Positions 59,990-64,000 of a stretch of 64,000 nt of DNA are shown piece by piece. This stretch comes from Cololabis saira (lineage: Eukaryota; Chordata; Actinopteri; Beloniformes; Belonidae), in contig NC_084592.1 of the NCBI RefSeq assembly GCF_033807715.1, forward strand, positions 30,073,419 to 30,137,418, read 5' to 3'. Made by a program: the position numbers and the translations under genes. Position 1 is the first letter of the stretch; every line of letters begins with the position of its first letter. The notes beneath the pieces are model-generated. The model was given only the letters and a program-made list of their open reading frames with translations, had not been told where the DNA came from and searched no databases.

Positions 59990-60645
59990 AATGATTAAGC
60001 AGTGTTGTAGCGCAAATAACATCATAACCTCAGCGCCGCAAAGACTGTTGATGTTTTTAAAAGCAGGCTCAAGACTCACCTTTTTAAATTGGCTTTTAGC
60101 TGATTCCTTTTTTGTCTTTCTTGTATACCCTTGTTTTAACTAACTGTTCTTGTAGTTTTAACCCAGGTCTTATGGTCTTATGGTTTTAAGTTGTTCTTAT
60201 GCTTGTTTTAGCATGTCTTGCTTTCTAGAGCCACTTTTAAGAGAGATAAGATAATCCTTTAATAGTCCTACAGAGGGGAAATTTGGGAAATTTAGGATTT
60301 TATGTTATACTTTTAAACTCTTTTAGTGTGTATTTTAACTTCATAGCCTATCTTATCCTGCTTTCTTTTAGGTTTTAGCTCCAGTGTTTTCCTCATGGGG
60401 AGCCTCCATGCTGGGAGTGACTCTGGCCTGCAGGGGTGTCGTCCTGGGGGTCGTTCTGGCCTGGATGGTTGTGGAGTATATGGATGGTTGTGGAGATCCT
60501 CACTGCTGAGCTTGTGTGAACTGTAGTGTGCTTGCGTCTGTCTGTGTGTGTGAGGGCGGGGGGCCATTATTAAGTTTTATGTAAAGCGCTTTGTGTTGCC
60601 TTTTTTATTTGCATGAAAAGCGCTATATACAAATAAAGATTAATT
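59990..60645 (+). pseudogene. LINE ORF2 end and 3' UTR
   Basis: CCTCAGCGCCGCAAAGACTG continues into a frame reading VDVFKSRLKTHLFKLAFS and a stop, the C-terminal end of CR1/L2-group ORF2 in fish. About 550 bp of 3' non-coding sequence follows, with AAAGCGCTTTGTGTTGCC and AAAGCGCTATATACAAATAA as conserved last blocks. The element ends near 60645. Only the 3' end inserted, the usual LINE truncation. Confidence 0.75.
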
Positions 60646-61239
60646 TGATATTAATGAGGCCAAAAACAAAAACTGTTTCCATTACACTTTTGTGATAAAC
60701 TGGATTGACACATCTGAAAAACCACCTTGTGAAAGCCTAAAAAGGTTTTTGTAATATTTGGGAGTGTTTCCGAATTAGAGGGGTCTCCATTAAAGGTTTT
60801 TCTTTCCGATATTTTGATTTTTCACAAATCCAGGGTTAAAGTAAATGTAACTACACTCTCTCAACCATACTTCACTGTTGGAATGATGCTTTGATTATGT
60901 TAACCTTTTCTCATGAAACACCCTACATAGCGCAAGGTATCCTTTAAACATTTGTCTTGTGTTTTTTAAGTCTCCAAAATGTTTTTGGAGTTGTATTATG
61001 GATGTACAAATGTGGCCTTTGAAAAGGGGCGCAGAACTTTTTGTTTTGTTTTGTTTCGGAGAGCAGTGACTTCCATGGTTTTCTACCACGGACACCCTGC
61101 CTATTCGATAGCTAGACTCGTGAACAGAGATGTCTTCTGCTTCAAGTCATGTCTTCAAGCCTTTAGCTGTTTCTCCTGGGTCCTTCTTTACCCCAATGTA
61201 CATAACCACTTTTAGAAAAAGTAGTGTCAGTACTAAACT

Positions 61240-62924
61240 GAAACCCTTTGCATCCTCATGCAGATCATCTTCTGTTGTCCGTGTCTTCAGAGATATTTTA
61301 TTTGAATAAATAAATTAATCAGAAACATTAGTCCATCGATATGTGACAAACATTTCCAGGTCAAAACCTTTAGGAATTTATCTTCCATTTTGAATAATGC
61401 AGCAGACAGCAGTTTACTTGATATAATCAAACTTGGTGCTCTTGAAATACCTGAAGTGACAGAGGGAATAAACATAGCCAAGGTTTCACCTTTAAAAAAA
61501 GGTGTACGTTTCTTTGCATGCCATAGCTGCTATGTGTTTGTGAGTGTGGATGTAGATGTGAGCTTCCACTACACTCTGTTGATAAAAAAACACAAGCTGT
61601 GTGGTGGCAGTGTTGTGCTTGTTTAGTGTATCATTAAATTCCTCCTGACAGCAGTCACAGCTTCACCTTCCTTTGACCCGTCCCTTCTTTTGGTATTTCT
61701 ATACTTTTCCACACGCCTCTGTCTCAGCTGAGCATATGACACCAGCTCTACTATGGTTTTCCTCTTCCACTCGTAAACTCCAGCATGTGGACAGTAAAAT
61801 GTAATATTTATTTGTAGTCTTTTTTTTTCCCAGAGTTGCCTGTCCCAACACATAATGGGGGCCTGGTGCTCATTACTTTTACTGGGAGATAGTAAACTGT
61901 CATGCATGGCTGGCTGAGACAAATGCAAAGTTATTTTTGTAGTCCCCCGTGGTCTCCCAAATGACAATAATTACACTCCAGAGCCCCATCACCTTGGCCT
62001 CATTACTCTTTGGGTACAAGGTGTCATCAAGACACCAGCATCAGACATCCTGAATTAAAATACACATATAGACAGGATTGAAAGCATCTTTCCATATGTC
62101 TTTTTACTGTGCACTAACTGTTTTTTCATTTTCAAAATTGAATTGAAGTTAACTGTGAGTGGGGAGTGTTTGGAGAACGTCCAAGGAGATGTTTTGTCAC
62201 AGAGAGGACAGTGTAACCATGAAATGTTTAAATGAATTGAAAAAGCAGTTTAATTTTTACTTTATAGTGTAAATGCTATTTAAAAGAAGTACTCACAAAT
62301 GCCTGAGTGCTAATCTTGCACATAATTATAAAACCTCTTGAGTTCTTGTTCTGCTAATAAAGTGTGCCAGATTAGCTTTTCAAAGAATATCACAAAAGAG
62401 GTCTCTGAAAATTTCTTCCAAGTTCTTTTTTTTCTTTCATAATGGTCATGTCCTCATCCATGAACTGGCTGTTTAAAAATAAGTTTTCGAAGGTCATATT
62501 AGCTCTGGTGTCTGTTGAGTGTGTGTGTGTGTTTGTATATATGTATGTATATACACGTACACATATATACATACGTATATCATCAACCCTTCACCCCCCA
62601 GTCCCTCGCATCCTTGTGGAGCAATTTTAGAAAATTCTTACTTCCTTTGTTAGTTAATTCTTTGAATTTCTGGACCATTTCTGCACCACCTCCTCAGACA
62701 GCAATTCCTTCCTTGTTGACTGCTCTTGAAACACCCTGTCCGTCATTCTACTACAAAATGACATATGCCTGACAGTTGTTTGCATAGTTTGTTTTCCATT
62801 TCAGGCCTAAAAAGTAAACCAATGCAATATTAAAATGTGTGAAAATATATTTAAAGCTTTTTCAAAGTATAAAATGAAATCATCCACAGATTTACCATAA
62901 AACACAATTTAATTATTTTTTACA
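61240..62924. other. Unassigned stretch
   Basis: No gene recognised. 61930-62080 is complex, unique-looking sequence. A short TG/TATA array lies at 62519-62580. Confidence 0.35.
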
Positions 62925-62928
62925 TTAA

Positions 62929-63257
62929 AGGAGCTTGAGGCAGGATTTATGAAAAAAATTCATATACGTTTTAGGTTTTCTAGTAATAATGTCAGATGAA
63001 GCGTTCCAAACCAAAAAGAATGAGCCCTCTAGTGTATCTCTCCGTTGCCTTGAACAGGCTGTGTGCTGCAAAATGTGCTGCAATTGTGACCGGAATTTCC
63101 CACGCTGTCCTGCGGATGTGACGTCACATGGCGCTGCATGCGCGTTCTCCCCATTCTCCCGTGCCAGCTTCGCTGTTGGCTGCAGTACCCCCGACGGCCG
63201 TCGTGGCGAAGGGTGGCGCTAATGAGTCTCATTTCTTAAAAGGAGCCTCATGCTCCT
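62929..63257. mobile_element. TTAA-flanked MITE (Kolobok- or piggyBac-like), 329 bp
   Basis: AGGAGCTTGAGGC at the left and GCCTCATGCTCCT at the right are complements with one mismatch, and TTAA flanks both ends (62925-62928, 63258-63261). The GC-rich right half (63090-63220) contains TGACGTCA, a perfect CRE-type motif. Not the same family as the AGGGGACCTATTATG copies. Confidence 0.8.
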
Positions 63258-63261
63258 TTAA

Positions 63262-64000
63262 GTTTATACTCTTATGTTGAGTGCTTGGCCGTATTTAGTT
63301 TGATGAAGTGGATAGCCTACAGTATGTGTGTGACCATCTCAAAAATATACATAAAAAGAAAAAAAAAGAAAAAAACATTTGAGAAAAGAAATGGACTCAG
63401 GCTTTCATAATTCTGTGCTGTTTTAAGCATCTGACAGGACTAAAAAATGTTAGTTCACATTGGCACAAGTCTGAAGAAGTGCTGCAGGGATGAAATAAAA
63501 TATCAAGCTCTATGGCAAAAGGGAAAAATTAAGTAAGAAATTAAAGTAAGTAAGAGCATCTCAACAATCATATTTTGAGGAAAGTTCATGTTAGCTAATA
63601 TGAGAGGAAAATATGGATTTTAAAGTTTTTATGTTCATCTCCAGATCTTAGGCTGCCTTTTCTTTTCAAATTAACCTACACTAGCTTTAACTTTAATTAA
63701 CTTAGAGATGATACATTATCAATGCAAAATGCCATAGTTCCACATTGATGAGAAACATATTACCACATTACTTACGTCTTTACTTATGTTTTAATTACAA
63801 TTAATATCTTGTAACTTTGAGTTTAAGTTCACTTGTACATAATTGCCAGGTGAAGCTTTGGAGTATAACTTCTTCAAAGTGGTAATGTAGTTATTTTTAC
63901 AAGGAAAAATACTTTTCACAGTTGGTTTCCCGACAAAAGGTTGAACACTAGTTTGTGACTGTGACTCCAGAGGAGAGGTTACAGAATGGAAGGGACTTCA
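63262..64000. other. Unassigned AT-rich end of window
   Basis: No ORF of note, no repeat terminus and no RNA gene seen. Confidence 0.4.

Overview
The window looks like teleost fish genomic DNA, and almost all of it is transposon-derived. The evidence for a teleost is a Rex3-type LINE (RTE clade) that carries the sequences of the published Rex3 primer sites, Rex1-like CR1/L2 LINE fragments, a tRNA-headed fish SINE in two orientations, many hAT, Tc1, Kolobok-like and piggyBac elements, a fish endogenous retrovirus remnant, and very long (AC)n, (TA)n, (GA)n and (CATC)n arrays. I cannot name the species. I found no convincing host protein-coding gene, rRNA gene, functional tRNA gene or CRISPR array. 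The stretches without recognisable transposons look like intergenic or intronic DNA.

Layout. 0-8 kb: a LINE tail, a TTAA-flanked Kolobok-like MITE, then a four-layer nest. hAT-A (1992-7699, perfect 8-bp target duplication) holds in its intron hAT-B (3559-5580, perfect 8-bp duplication). hAT-B contains a 224-bp hAT MITE and a palindromic TNA-target MITE, and that MITE is itself split by hAT-C. 9-12 kb: a 2.4-kb palindromic element with a 9-bp target duplication, interrupted by a 1.4-kb hAT. 13-22 kb: a Rex1-like LINE, a Tc1 transposase gene split by a hAT-like element, two more hATs in one (TA)n tract, and a LINE fragment. 22-28 kb: Rex3 joined head-on to an inverted Rex1-like LINE, then a retroviral remnant (integrase tail, broken env, 3' LTR). 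28-37 kb: unassigned DNA with hAT and TNA-target insertions, a LINE relic, a small solo-LTR-like block and a second 1.85-kb hAT of the 9.3-kb family carrying a SINE. 37-45 kb: LTR-like blocks, LINE relics, a long inverted-repeat element and a decayed piggyBac transposase. 45-64 kb: mostly unassigned DNA with a second 224-bp MITE, two poly(A) retroposons, an LTR-like region with an antisense membrane-protein ORF, a full SINE, a Kolobok-like copy split by a 1.66-kb solo LTR, a Tc1 relic and a final TTAA MITE.

The genes do not form a host pathway. They are copies of transposition and retrotransposition machinery, nearly all broken: the hAT-A transposase by one frameshift, Rex3 by a nonsense codon, a frameshift and loss of an RT motif, Tc1 by insertion, and env by frameshifts. 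The most informative content is the insertion chronology, which perfect target-site duplications make readable at more than ten places. The least explained coding signal is the 156-residue antisense ORF at 51554-52024 (one membrane span plus a coiled-coil-like tail). All identifications are by eye and no database was searched.
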